Assembly (NCBI GenBank): GCA_005406025.1
Contig: BGZK01000078.1
Location: 496,001 to 560,000, forward strand
Length of the DNA stretch: 64,000 nucleotides
Direction of reading: 5' to 3'
Source: Eumeta japonica
Taxonomy: Eukaryota > Arthropoda > Insecta > Lepidoptera > Psychidae
Shown here: piece by piece, positions 22,736 to 35,279 of the stretch
How the letters are laid out: each line of letters begins with the position of its first letter
Numbering within the stretch: position 1 is the first letter of the stretch
Program-made: the position numbers and the translations under genes
The notes under the pieces: generated by a model
Database searches by the model: none
The model's input: only the letters and a program-made list of their open reading frames with translations
Told to the model about the DNA's origin: nothing

Positions 22736-24057
22736 AATATATTTCTTTTCTCCTCAAATAAAATTAACTCTTTCGAGTAGGAGACCACAAAGGAAAATGT
22801 TCATTTGAACGCTTTTACTAATATACAGAATTATTGTCAGTGATGATAATAGAAAAGAAAATATGTATTTATATGCAGTAAGGAAATATGGCAATTTGAA
22901 AATACAGTCTAAAGTTCTAATTAAGAAAACTTGTAAAATGCATGTGTAGATCAAATTGAACTACCTCTTTAATTCCAAAACATTCGAACATCATTTTTTT
23001 TTGTTATTCACATAGTATTTACAAATAAAAAAAAACATTCCCCATATAAAATACGTAATGCGAAATTAAATCAGTTCCATAAATAACGCGGTCTACCAAA
23101 CGAATATTGAGATATAAACGTCATCCAGACGCGGATCAGCGAGATTAAGCGGAGAGACATCTAAGGATTATCCGCTCCCTACGAGAGATGCATTAATGCC
23201 GCTGCTTTGTGTTTGACGCCGATCGATTATTATAATTTCTTGCTTGATATTAATTCATTGCTTCCGTTAGGAACGGAGGCGTGCAGGACTACAATGACGT
23301 ATTATGGTGTCTTGACGAACGAAACGTGGTCCCACACGAGTTCAAAGCGGGAATCGGACCCTCATATTTTAAACCTGCAACACGAAGCGGTGTAAATTCT
23401 GTAAGCAAGGCTATTACAGTTCATCATGCCAATGCAGAATATCACCGAACGGATGAAGATTACTTTCAATAGTCGATGATGACGGTTTATAGTCAGTCGA
23501 TAGTTTTAAACGTAAGTTTGCCTGAAGGTGCAATGTTCAGTGCGATTTTAGCATTCGAAAGCTGCCAGACATCGTTTATGTGCTTAAGCATGATTATAAT
23601 CGCGGGTCATTTCATAATCACCGGAAGCTCTCTGCATAACTTTGAAGTTGTTATAATTTTTATGCAGATACTTAGGCGTTATAATACTACTGTACTTGTT
23701 ATAATTTCACTCCAAATTCTTACACCGGTGGACGGAGACCACAGAATTTCTCTTAGTATATAAATTATATACATGCTTATTTTGCTTTATTGACATTCAT
23801 TATTGTCTCTTGCATACTTTTTGGTTTTATATAGTTAAAATATAAGTGAATATATTCTTTTGTATGCATAAAATATTGTCTACATACGTAGCGGCGCTCT
23901 TTGATGATGCTATCGTGATTCACATTCGTCCTATAAATTGCATTTTTGGGTCGATATACTGCTTCCGAATAGCCAAATGATCTCAGCATGTCTTTTTTCG
24001 ACACTTATTATTACGTCATCATTCAAGCTACACCGTTCTTTTACATCCTTATTCCTA
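22736..24057. other. Stretch with GC-richer island at 23.1-23.4 kb
   Basis: 23100-23420 has raised GC and CpG, including GGATTATCCGC (an Otx/Bicoid-type GGATTA core) and GACGCCGATCGATTATTATAA. Overlapping short frames at 23207-23472 lack motifs. The rest is AT-rich and featureless. Confidence 0.3.
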
Positions 24058-24255
24058 TCTAGCTTTCGGCCGCGTGGACGAAGAATAAATACTTTCATTT
24101 TGTATATCAATCAATAACGCTTTCAATCGTGTTGCCGATCCCTTTCGCGTTATTGAATTTGAATCCGCTTCTGATCTAGATACCGCTTTGATCATGGTTC
24201 TCGATTTTGATCATGGTCCCGCTTTTGGTTCCGAAACCCGAATTCATGTTGACGT
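24058..24255 (-). mobile_element. Helitron-like modular repeat, minus strand
   Basis: Plus strand reads CTAGCTTTCGGCCGCGTGGA at the left edge, the reverse complement of the family's 3' end (TCCACGCGG..AGCTAG). It is followed by hexanucleotide-style DNA (CCGATCCC, TTCTCGATTTTGATCATGG) to about 24245. The 3' end is well preserved; the 5' part is not recognised. Confidence 0.65.
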
Positions 24256-26119
24256 TATACAAACAATTTTCCTTTTGTCACCAATTTGTAAAAAAAAATT
24301 ACAGATGAATGCGATATATATAATAAGGTTGGCAAGAGTTCAATTTTTTAAGTTAGAATATGTTTTTTTTGTTTTACAGTTTTTGTTTTAAAAATGTAAG
24401 TGTCACCTACGCATTATAGTATGAGTTCGTGACACTCGAGTGTAGAGTCAAAAAGAAAATAGAGAACATTAAAAAAAACCTGTTTACGTAATGTTATCCA
24501 GCGAAATCCTTCGTCTGAAACTCAAAGAAATTTTTAGGAACACACAATAAATTTCATATTAATATTCTAGAACTGCATTATAATTGCATAAAGCTTGTTT
24601 TCCTTAATATTGAATATTTTTCTAAACTGATTTGATATGTGAACTGCTTTATTAAAACACATATATTTATTTACTTCTTTATCAATAAAAAAATAAATTT
24701 CAATTGTACGAAATTTTTGAACAAAAAAAAAACGAGTATATCAATCACAATTCTAACGACACCTCATAAATTCCTTTCTTTATATCGAAGGAATTTCACT
24801 AAACAAGAAACAATTTTCTAAACAATATACCACTTGCGTTACGTATCATCAAAGATCTCGATAAAAAATACGCATTTCCGCCGAGCCTTTTCGCCGCCGA
24901 TGGAGAAAAAAAGCTCTTCAAGACCGCTCTTTATTATCACGGCGATGAGTTGACACTGATTAAATGAAGTCGAAAACTTTGAAACCTTTTAGACTCTTAG
25001 ATTTTCGATACGTCGTGGTGGCGATGTTTATCGATTTAGTTGTGTCTAAGGCAACGACCAATGTTCGCAACACTAGCAATATTTTGTCGATGGTTTACAG
25101 TACAACGACTGCTGTATACTTATAAATGGCAACATCTTAGAAATCCACGTGGCTCTACTTACATGTAAACCCTTCCAGCTTTTAGACACGATTTTTCCAA
25201 CATATTTTTTCCCTTGTGGATACCATTTGTCGCGTTATTGTCAGTCACTAAATCAACGCGATGAAAAATTGAGTTTTATTTTAGAGAATTATGAGAATCC
25301 CCTTGTAAATACATTTATTCTAACAATGTCAGAATATAACAGCCGTTACGTGACCTTTTTCGTTAAACGAAATCACTGTTTTTTCGTTAATAAAGATGCG
25401 AAACAAAAGTGCTTTTTTACAAAGCTTACATTGTTGTTTAGAAAAAAAAAAAATAAGTAAAACTTGCCTTACTTGGTGTAAAAATTGCGTGCTGTTGTAT
25501 TTCTTGGATTTTAACCGATTTCGTAAAGAAGATGAAATTCTATATCCGATGCGTATATATTTCTTGTGTGTGTTTTTGGGAAACGATTTAACTAATTCGA
25601 ATATATTAAACAGTGTTCTATTGAGATAAACTTCAAAGCGTCTCATAAATTTTATTGCGATATTAGATATGCAATTCTCCATAAGGACGAAAAAAGTATT
25701 GCTTACAAGACTGTCATTTATGCATGTTATCAACGAATATACTACTTATTTTAAGAAAAGGGACAACATATTTAGGTTATTTATATTGCATTGCATTTAT
25801 AGAGACTTGGACACCATCATAACAATATATTGTTTTTTCGATATCGGTTTATTAGTTTCTTAGTTATATAGCTTCCATTACCGGTCACTTATCTTTTATT
25901 ACAATTGCAGTTTTTTTTGTAGTTAAATTAATTTAGCTAGTATTTAGTCAGTGTAATTAAAAATAAAGCAATGTCAGAATCTTATTTAGTTTATCTGCGA
26001 AACGATCTCTACAAAGCGAAATAATTAATTAAAGATTTGGTTTAAAAAATACATATGTGAAATACATACTACAGCTTCTAAGAAATGATTTAATTAATAA
26101 TTGCGTCATATAACGAAAT
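24256..26119. other. AT-rich stretch, no supported gene
   Basis: A GC-richer patch at 24860-24950 (CCGCCGAGCCTTTTCGCCGCC) is a weak candidate regulatory block. A 134-codon minus-strand frame (25329-25733) and a 103-codon plus-strand frame (25149-25460) overlap each other and have no protein motifs, so neither is annotated as a gene. Confidence 0.45.
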
Positions 26120-26495
26120 CACGGCAAAACTAGGAGAAAAGCTATAGTCATTAATTGAAGAGAATACCAAACTAAAATGACTAGTTGTGACATTAGGAGA
26201 AACAGTAGGAAAGAGAGAAAAGCGGAAGCAATTTAATAACTTTTATACTTCAGGGAAAAATGAAGAAACAAATTTGGACCTGATTGAGGGTGTAGTTAAA
26301 AATAAAACTTTTGAGAGTCGATATAGAAATTCAAGAAATAAGTGTAGTGCAAAGAGTAGGAAGAAAGCTAGAATATTTTGATAATGAGCAGAAATATAAA
26401 GAAATAAAAATAATACTATGCGTACACACATATCATTGAAGATTTTCCCAAACCGGTATTGGCAATAAGACGCTTATTGCAAGATAAATTTACTG
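26120..26495 (+). pseudogene. LINE ORF1-like / endonuclease-RT N-terminal remnant
   Basis: Purine-rich sequence that can be read as a decayed retrotransposon protein. Frame 1 gives KLGEKL..SLIEENTKLK and VGKREKRKQFNNF. A second frame gives IEIQEISVVQRVGRKLE near 26320-26370. A third gives IIEDFPKPVLAIRRLLQ near 26432-26482. The order (charged coiled coil, IQE..RVGRK, EDFPK.VL..R) matches the N-terminal proteins of lepidopteran LINEs. Two or more frameshifts and stops at about 26142 and 26175 show it is dead. No RT domain follows. Confidence 0.55.
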
Positions 26496-28424
26496 TAATG
26501 GCGATTTCAGCTATCGCCGCGTAAGCCCGTACCTCGGTGAACGGATTTCTTGCGGTGTGTGGGCAAAATGATAGACAGCGTTTTCAGACGATCAAACTTC
26601 TTTGTTACTGCCGAGCTTCATATGTGGGGATCGGAGTATAACTGCAACGGATGCACCAATTATGCTGCAATTTATAGATGGCGCATCCGCCTGTACATAT
26701 TAGTTGCATACATTTTAATCAGAGTAGTGTGACCATGCACTTTGTATTTTTCATGCACAAGCGTCACATGTGCTTGAAACACCGATTTGCGGTCGTACCG
26801 TAACGACCACCGCGGTTCTCGGTCTCTGATTGATACCTCCCACTAAGGCACAATTTCATATGCAACTCATATAAGCATCACAGTAATTTCGTATTCATGA
26901 TATAATAGAAGAAAACACAATGAAACAAGCAAGATAAAGATACTAAACACAATATAAATATAGAAAAACACGCAAACAATATATAATTTCTTTCAACTAA
27001 TCCCTACCCGGGCGGGTAATGAAACACAATTATTTAAACTATTTAATAAACACACACAATATTCGATAAATTCCAACACAATTCTTTACCTAGTGCGTTA
27101 GTATAAAACAAAATAATATATATCGTTCAATTAAAAACTAAGAGCGCGGCTGTCCGTAACATTTACGTATAATGAAGAAAAAGAATGAATACTTTGCTTA
27201 TATTAAATATGATGTGATACTTAAAGTAAACAAGCAGTAGGAAAAAAGGAAAATATAGACAACATATAGCCTAAAAGAAAAAGCAGCAGTAGAGAATGCA
27301 AACTAAAATGAGCGAAGCCAATATCTTCGATTTAATGCGTCCGCGATCCAATTTCCTAAAATCAGCTACTGCGCCCAAAAAATAGCACCTATTATCCAAA
27401 GCTGAGAAAAATAATAAAAATATAGATATAAACATAAAAATTTATACATAAAATAATCCAACCTGAGGTTAATTAAATGGGAACTGAAAAGTTCATGTTT
27501 TAAGAATCTGTTGATTCTCCTCAGACTTTTAATGTTTTTCGTTACCATTAAAATAAAAAAAAAATCTTATTTTTATGTGTATAATTAAAAAAAAACACTA
27601 ATTAATGCACGACCTTCAGAATTTGAAATCGTCTGACCACCAGGTTATCAACACTCCTTTATTATTAGTTTATTTTTATCTTGCAGCGATAATCGTATCG
27701 TGAAAATTTTAATGGCAGATTGCAATTATGGGTTTGGTAATTATAAGTTCTTTTATCTTAAAATCTTTTTCACTTTTATTACACTCGATGGAAGTACAAG
27801 TATTTAGAAATAGTTATAGTTATAAAAATTCTGTGGCATGCCATGGTGCTCATGATATATGCAGTTGATTCGCAGATTAGAACATGAATTCAAATAAAAA
27901 TAAAAAATGGCAGGCTTCAAGGCGAAGAACACATACTGTGAATAAACCAGAAGGAAATTTCCAGTGAGTACCAGTAAGTTTGGTTTGACTACTAAGGCGT
28001 AATAAGTACCATCTTGAAAAAAAATGTGTGCTGTTGTGTAACTCTATGTAGGTTTCACAAACAAAATTACCTGTTTTATCGACAGATGAATGAGTACGTA
28101 GAGAGCTATTACTTTATTACATTCGTAAGATAAGACGATGCTTAGAAACGAAAAGGAGGTTGGCTCTTTCCAAAAGTTCGCTTTGAGACCAATACATTCA
28201 AATTAACTTTGACGATGTGATCTCGCAGAGCTCTCGAGGACAAAGGCTTAACTTTGAAAACCTTTCGTTAAGGTCTAAGAATTCATGTCGGGGAGTAACT
28301 TTTTTAGTGAATTTATATTATCCACTTATAAAGTTAAATATAATGAAGTACACGTAAAATAATATTATTATTGTTCATTTGCTCTTCGAGGATTTTGTCG
28401 TCGCAATATAAGTTACTGACATTT
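26496..28424. other. AT-rich stretch, no gene seen
   Basis: 26510-26850 is moderately GC-rich. A small hairpin TACCCGGGCGGGTA lies at about 27005-27018. Otherwise AT-rich with no supported gene. Confidence 0.45.
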
Positions 28425-28565
28425 TTTTTTAGTAGAGACCGAAGGGTTTGCATTCTGTGTCCTTTACACTAGACCAGAAACGATAATGACCGCTGTCACC
28501 AATGCTGTGACAAAATCCGGCTTAACGTGTTCTCTGATACATTAATTAAGAAGTTTATTGGTAAT
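28425..28565. repeat. Diverged copy of a block also present at 52.1 kb
   Basis: GACCGCTGTCACCAATGCTGTGACA (28488-28512) and the following ATCCGGCTTAACGTG match 52100-52152 with few changes and one ~9-bp indel. Both copies are in the same orientation and contain GTCACC..GGTGAC-type dyads. It could be a dispersed repeat or a duplicated regulatory block. Confidence 0.5.
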
Positions 28566-29505
28566 TTTAACCCTGATCAGAGATCGAATATAATCTAAAA
28601 GCGACATGTTAAACATTCGTACACCACCTTTATTTACAATTACTTAGGGTTCGTAGTAGCAAATATTATACCTGAATATTTTAGGATGTCTCTGCTTGTC
28701 CATTTCACATTATAAACACTTCAATTCATAACTATTTATGCTTGGCTTTTAGTAATAAAGTTGAAAATACCTTTTAACCTTAAAAATTACCCTTAACAAA
28801 TATTTGATAAAAAAGTTAAACAAAAGAATTTAGAACAAGAAATCGGATATTTGTGTATCTTATGTTTATACATTGATATCTTTTTTCGCTCATTTGTATA
28901 TAATGCATAAATATCAGTAATTTATGATTTTTTTTTGTTGATGAATAAACTTCCATTTATGAGATATATATTTTATATAGACTGAAATTGCAGTTTATTT
29001 CTTCTTTAATGAAAATAAGGGCCGAATTCTATTAGTATGATTAGCACCCAAAACCCAAGAGCTTGCACGAAACGGACGATGGATGTCAGCGAAGCAAGAG
29101 AGCTATGCAACGATTCACTATGTGAAAATCTCTGGTCTGTGTCTACCCCTCTGGGAAATAGACGTGATTTACAAAAAAAAATTGGACAAATTATCTGTCA
29201 ATCGATAGACATAGTCGAAATGTGATATTTACATTATAATCTTGAAGAGTATTTTTAAACTTGTGACGCGGAACACTAATCGTGAAGGTATGATCGCTCT
29301 TGAAATGAAAACTTCGCTTATAAACTCTAGTGTTTTGCGTAATATAAAATAAATGATAATGTTATTCCAATCGACGCGTGGCTTGTTATTTACGTTTTCA
29401 AGCAAAATCTTGAAGTATTCGCATAAAAATGTATTTAAACAAATGGATACATTTTAATATAGTGAACTATTACATTATGATGATACATGTGTTACAGATA
29501 AATGT
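28566..29505. other. AT-rich stretch, no gene seen
   Basis: One 62-codon frame (29037-29225) without recognisable motifs. No repeat structure noticed. Confidence 0.5.
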
Positions 29506-30055
29506 AACTTATAATGTTATAGATGCAAACGTGTGTTTGTTGATTTGTATTTCCTTCATGTAGTAACAGAGTTGCAGATCGATGTGATTTCTTGTATAAA
29601 AATAGTTTTACAGCTGGAAGCTGCTTTTAATCCTGAAAGAATCCACAGAACCTGAGGCATAACAATTATATATAACTAATTCTGCAATACGCAAACAAAC
29701 ATGAGAACGAGATTTCTTTTGATTTGTTTAATGCTGAAATGACTATAAAAATGTTTTTTTGTCAAGTTAAAATGCGTAGATCTTACAGGATTTCAATATA
29801 ATTCTACGCAGGTGAAACGGCGGGTCGCATAATCGGTATCACCAATGATCGTGATCGAGTGTGAGAGGACATCAGGATCGGATCTGAGAATAAGACAGGA
29901 GTCGGAGTGGTCCTTAAGACCTCAACTGAAATCGGGGAACAGAGTTGGTAACGGGATAACGATTAAAAAAAAAGATTACTTGATATAGAATGTAGAAAGA
30001 AATTCATTCTATGTTCATACTGGTGGAGTCGGGGCCGAATTTAGTAATAAATATA
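29506..30055 (+). mobile_element. Helitron-like modular repeat, near full-length
   Basis: The 5' part reads TTATAATGTTATAGATGCAAA, a diverged TAATATTATAAATGCGAAAG start, then a GTTGCAGATCGATGTGATTTC module. A hexanucleotide block lies at 29850-29965. The 3' end GGTGGAGTCGGGGCCGAA is at about 30024-30041. Its tail abuts a minus-strand copy starting at about 30063. Confidence 0.6.
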
Positions 30056-30062
30056 TTTGTAT

Positions 30063-30215
30063 ACTAACTTCCACCCATGACTCAGACCATGTAGATAAAG
30101 AATGAATTCTTTTACACCGATCAATCATGCTATCAACGATGATCCCCAACAACGTCCCGCGCCCGTTTTTGAACTCAATTCCATCTCGGTCTCATGCACC
30201 ACCATTGCATTGAAA
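30063..30215 (-). mobile_element. Helitron-like repeat 3' end, minus strand
   Basis: ACTTCCACCCATGACTCAGA then AAAGAATGAATTCTTTTACA is the reverse complement of the family's 3' end. It is followed by hexamer-type CCCCAACAACGTCCCGCGCC. It lies tail to tail with the plus-strand copy ending at about 30055. Confidence 0.5.
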
Positions 30216-30471
30216 ATAACAATACCTCTGCTAAATAATTTCATTTTAGCTGTTTATATTAGTTTTATTCAATTTATATTAAAGTTGGCTTTTGTATACT
30301 GAACACTAAACTGAAGAATAAACTTAACTTTTAAAATTTTTCCAATTTCGAGCAGAAATTGTCATATTTTCGGTATGATTTGTAGCATAACAAACTTTTC
30401 TATAAAGATTCCAAATATTATCTCGGACAAACAGGCAGGCAAAATTTTTAAATAGAAATGTTTAGATACTG
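30216..30471. other. AT-rich spacer between repeat copies
   Basis: Nothing recognised apart from base composition. Confidence 0.5.
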
Positions 30472-30840
30472 ATAACCCATGAATTATCTGGACATACAAT
30501 GAGTTTTTACATCTTATGTATCGACCGATCACGCTATCGACCATGGACCATCGCTGTTCCATTTTCTATTCTAATCTCTGTCTCGCTCTCCTCGCCCTTG
30601 ATGTCCAACCCAGCATTGATTTGCTGTTCTCGACCTTGGACTCTTCATGATTCCGAATTCGTTACTGCTCCTTATTCCGATTACGGCCACATTCTCATGC
30701 CTAGTTTTAGTCCTATACTCGATTTAGACCCTGATCCCGTTCTAAACTTCTATAGCTCCCGGTTTCGACTTTCGATTGCGCTATTCGCACCGCTTGCTAT
30801 TTCGATTCTGTTACCGGTCATAGTTCCTTTTTGAATGGAC
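30472..30840 (-). mobile_element. Helitron-like repeat with long hexanucleotide core, minus strand
   Basis: A decayed 3' end (AACCCATGAATTATCTGGAC, about 30475-30495) is followed by about 300 bp of degenerate CNNTTN hexanucleotides. The 111-codon plus-strand frame at 30499-30834 is produced by this repeat, as shown by its six-base periodicity and low-complexity Ser/Pro/Leu composition. Confidence 0.6.
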
Positions 30841-31994
30841 CCGGGGCAGATACTAGTATCACAATAAAATGGGAGCTATATTACTCGGGGATAGTGCAGC
30901 TTTTTACGACTGACACAATTTTTGGAATCTGTAATAACACAAACACGCTGATGAAGTCAATATTAAATCTTAATAATGTATTTTCCTCATGGAAATTCAT
31001 ATTAGTGAAGAAACTTTTAAAATCCGTTCAGTTGATCAGATGTTTCTTTTAATAATACAAATACGCAGACTCAGTCAACTGCAAATACTAGTTTATTTTC
31101 ACAAATGTTCTCAATAGCGCGTACAATATATTACCAGGTCTACACACTAGAAATACACACACAAACTACAAATTCATCCAATATAGTTTATTGCTATGCA
31201 ACATGAGTTCAGTTCATTTAGTCTTTTCGAGGATTAAATCAGACAAACAAACAAACAGATCTTTTATCAGTTTTATAGTGAAAATTGATAAATTATAAGT
31301 ATAGATTAGGTTCGTTATGGAATAACATTTACGAAAAAAATTTACAAATTATTGTTTGTACAGTTTCACACATTAGTATGAATAGTTAACATAAAGTATC
31401 CTATTTTTTAATCCAATAGATAATGTATGGAGACTAGTCCGAACAACGAAACTGTCGTTTGAACCTTGATCAAAATCATATATAAATTATCATTTGCGCA
31501 TTCATACGTTCTCATTGTATATTAGTTTTGAGGAAGATCTGTGAAATTCTTTTAAGTTATAGAAAGATATGTAGACAGCATAAGTTTTTGAAGTGGTAGT
31601 ATTATGGTCATTAGCACATAAAAGAAATATTTATCCCGAAATTTGACAAAAAATGTATATGGTAGTATATATACGTATATGTATACACTTCTCGAATGCT
31701 AAATATTTCTTTTTCTATCAAGTTCTCGAATAAAATCGAGGGATTTTTAAAGGAGAAGCAATTTCGCTTTGTTATACGGCGGTGAAGTTCACGATCGATC
31801 ACCATTCAAACTTGAAGAAAGCACAACAAATAACATTTCGGGAAATCGAAGCTCTGACGCCGGATGTATCGGCGCGCGCGCGCTCGACCGCGTCACACTG
31901 AAAGTGTACACTATTCGATTTTGTCAGATCCATGGCGGCGCTCATTGTACGTATATATCTACTATATAAATCCGAAGGTTCTATTTGTGCACAT
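30841..31994. other. Non-coding stretch with CpG patch at 31.85-31.96 kb
   Basis: The patch contains GGCGCGCGCGCGCTCGACCG and, at 31932, an ATGGCGGCGCTC followed at once by a GTACGT donor-like site. This could be a start codon at an exon edge, but 5' evidence is lacking. The rest is AT-rich. Confidence 0.3.
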
Positions 31995-32366
31995 ATATTT
32001 TTTTGTCAAATTTTGTTTATTGGTTACATGACTCACTGACCACATTCTACGATTTTTAAAATTTTTGTGTATGTTTGTCTGGAGTTGTTTTATAACTAAT
32101 GAACGGTTTAACCGATATCATGAAAATTTGTACACGGTTAGAACGTGTAGTTATAAAATTTATAGGTTTACATATGATTTTGTTACACCGTATGGTAAAC
32201 ACAAAAATAATGCTCATTATTTTTTTTGGTAAACATACTTATTTGTTTCAATATAGATGTACGTGTCTGTGGGGCAGGAGCGGAGGGGAGTGGAGAAGTC
32301 ATAAAAAAGCAATCATTGCTAAATTTTCATTTAAGTCCAGCGAAGCGTGCAGGTAACTGCTAGTGT
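31995..32366 (+). mobile_element. Helitron-like modular repeat ending in CTAG
   Basis: The AATGAACGGTTTAACCGATA module (about 32097-32116) is followed by ATGAAAATTTG, as in related copies. The 3' end is AGCGAAGCGTGCAGGTAACTGCTAGT (CTAG at 32360-32363), fitting the CTRR end of Helitrons. The 5' boundary is approximate. Confidence 0.55.
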
Positions 32367-34390
32367 GTTATAAATGTGTTACCGGTGATCGTTATAGTGA
32401 ATCGAATGTAACCGAAAAATTTATATACGCTTATACAATAATTTAGTAATCACTTAGTGTTGTGATAAAAGCATCTCTGTAGAGCAGATGTCGTAAATGC
32501 TATACAGATTTAAAACGTTTTGGGTTCGTTAGTCATTTGGTAACAGTTTTCGTATTAGACTTGTCGAGGTGTGCCCCGAAATTTATGTTTTGAATTCTAC
32601 AGTGGTTACGTCTTTGTTTCTATTTGTAAAAAGATAAAGTAGAAAATTTTCTTGTTATTAGTGAAAAATCAAGCCAAAGTTTTGTAAATTAATGTCAGTA
32701 TATTTTCATTATTTCAAATTGTAATATATACATACACACACACAGAAACACTCGCACGAGCATACATACACATAAATGTGTATGTGTGCTAGTGTGTGTT
32801 TTATGTTTTTTTTTTATTATTTTGTGACGAATAAAGAATACAAGACGAATTTGTGAATAAACTTAGAACAAAATTAAGAAGGTCAAACGGTCGTTAATAA
32901 AAACATATTTCGTGAAGGTAAATATAAGCCACGACAAGTTTTCCTCAGAAAATATGAAAAAAGAGCGGTCGAGTGTTCATAAAATCCTGACGAAAACACT
33001 CCTTCCAGACATCCGCGCTCATCCGCGTGCCTCGATCTAATGACGTTCGTTATCTCTGCGGCAGCCAGGAATGCGGGAGCGGAAATGGCGCCCGGAGCCT
33101 AGTTCCGATTTGAAATAACGAACCGAATGTACACAGACGTAAATACAAGGCTCTCAACAAACGTGGCTAACTCATTTTAGAATTATTCATATTAATTTAC
33201 GACTTGACGTAAACCGTGTTCGATGTGTAATTACATGAAGATTTAAACAAATTGATTATAATGTTTTTATATCTAAAACCTTAGTATATAATATACTAAG
33301 ATTATGAAACCGTACCAAGTAATGTTTTTTTTTTACTTTTTATCCAATCTCAGCAAAATACTTACCTACTTTGTGTTATAGTTAGTTTATTACAAGGCAG
33401 AGCCTAAAACTATTTAACAGATTTCATCAAATGAAACATCTTGAATTTGAGTTGATATAGATGTGAAATACATAAAGAAAACATCCGATAACATTCGTTT
33501 AAAAAATTTAATCTACCGCATCACATACAGAAATTAGATGTATATACATATACATTAAAACGAGTGTTACGTAGTGAGGTAAGTAAGTAGGTAGGAATTC
33601 GTAAAAATAATTTTATGACTTTAAGTACGTAATTAAAAATTATTAGTCTGAATTTTTAATATGTGTTACTTCCTTGAATTATGTTATGATATTATTTAAT
33701 GATTGTAGTACAAATATTTGGCATAACAAGATTCAATCTGCAAGCCTAAAGACATAAATACTACCTTGTCATTATAAACAAAATAAAAGTTAAAAAAAAA
33801 ATGCGTGTAGAGAAAGATTGAATTGTAGACTAAGAAAATAAAATATCATCTCTTGTCAATTTTAGTCTGATTTTATTTTTAGTTTCAGGAAATTATTGAA
33901 TAAATATGATAAAATCAATTTTATTGTAGCATATAATTTCTTTTTTTAGTTGATTTCAGAAATCATGAGAGAAGGTTTTTAATTCATTCGTCTGTATATA
34001 TTATGGTATAAGTTTTTTTGTTTATGAACTGATTTAAATGGTTCCTTTTGCGTAGGGTTCAACATAATTCCAACATTGTCTCATCTTAATTTAATTCATT
34101 GATATTGGACCTTAGGCTTCGAAGATACACCAGGAAACTTTTCAAAATCAAAAAAAGAAATAAAAAGCGATTGAGGTACTGTTAAGTTGGATGAAAAGAT
34201 GGGTCCTTAATTATGGTAACGGACGAGCCGAACTGGATTGGATAAGGAGAATGAAGGTATACAATTAAACTCCTCAACGACAATCAGGACGAATCTATAG
34301 ATGGAATTAAAGGAAGCGCTATGTAAATCCTATAGGTTACTATAAGAACCTTACTTTAGCATTAAGTGGCAACACATTGAAAGTCTTTGG
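32367..34390. other. AT-rich stretch with short hairpin and GC island
   Basis: At 32754-32786, GCATACATACACA and TGTGTATGTGTGC pair with one mismatch around a 4-nt loop inside a CA/TG-rich tract. 32985-33130 is GC-rich (CATCCGCGCTCATCCGCGTG, then AATGGCGCCCGGAGCC) and a candidate regulatory block or noncoding exon. No gene seen. Confidence 0.35.
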
Positions 34391-34470
34391 GGATAAGTGG
34401 AGAATAGTGGAGATAAGTGGTTTTAATTATTAAGTTGTGGTTTAGTTAGACAAGTTTTGGAGATAAGTGG
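34391..34470. promoter_or_regulatory. Cluster of three (A/G)GATAAGTGG motifs
   Basis: GGATAAGTGG at 34391-34400 and AGATAAGTGG at 34411-34420 and 34461-34470, all in the same orientation; a variant GAATAGTGG lies between the first two. The core matches the GATA-factor site WGATAR. It may be a GATA-responsive element or just a local duplication of a 20-bp unit. Confidence 0.35.
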
Positions 34471-35279
34471 AGTTGATTTTCATATTTTCTTAAATATTTC
34501 TTAAGCTACGCATTTTAAGATGATGAAAAAAAGATGTTTGTATTATTTACGACATACCCGTCTATTTTTCATGTCAATAGATGCACTTGACAAAAGATTT
34601 TGTTTGTTTTGTAATTTGTTCTCAAAATAAACCTACTAAGTGAGAATTATTTTATTTACTCTTTATGTCCCTGACTGGATAATTCTATTCTGTGTATCTA
34701 CCTAATTACAATTTTCTTCATCTGGTAAATTCGGAGAAAAAAGCCGTGACAGATAGACAAATAGACAGACCCAAGAGTGATTCTACGGAATTTTCGTTTC
34801 TTAAACGGGTGCACGGAATCCTAAAAATAACGTGTACACTCACTGCAACTTAAACATTTCTAACTTTTTTTTGTTATAAAAGACATTGAAAAAAAATGCA
34901 GTTTTCATACCTCGGTTTTTATTTAAATAAGTTGACAAAATTGTTTATTATAATATATTAGATAATAAGTATGATTTGTCTATAAACAGAAGCAGATAAT
35001 TGAACATTTTTTATTGTTGAGACTTTCTAAAAGAACTAAAAGCTTACGTAAGTCACTTTTGTCTTTGACAATTGCATGTAAATGTATAAATAGTTACTCT
35101 GCTACCACATTTTTTTGTTGCTGTTCTAAAAACTATAGCATAAAAACATTTTTCTTTAATACATAAACGGCTTTTATTAAAAATTTCATTATATTTTTCT
35201 TTATTCCATATATCCTTTTTATGCAACGGCTACGAATATTTTATATCTAAACGGGTAATATCGAAAGTTTGCATATTGA
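34471..35279. other. AT-rich stretch with a repeat-like 3' tail
   Basis: 34735-34830 (GACAGATAGACAAATAGACA, then ACGGGTGCACGGAATCCTAAA) resembles the end of a common lepidopteran dispersed repeat. The remainder is featureless and AT-rich. Confidence 0.35.

Noticed and set aside
25329..25733. 134-codon minus-strand open frame as a gene
   Set aside because: It overlaps a plus-strand frame, has AT-driven composition and shows no domain, signal peptide or conserved motif.
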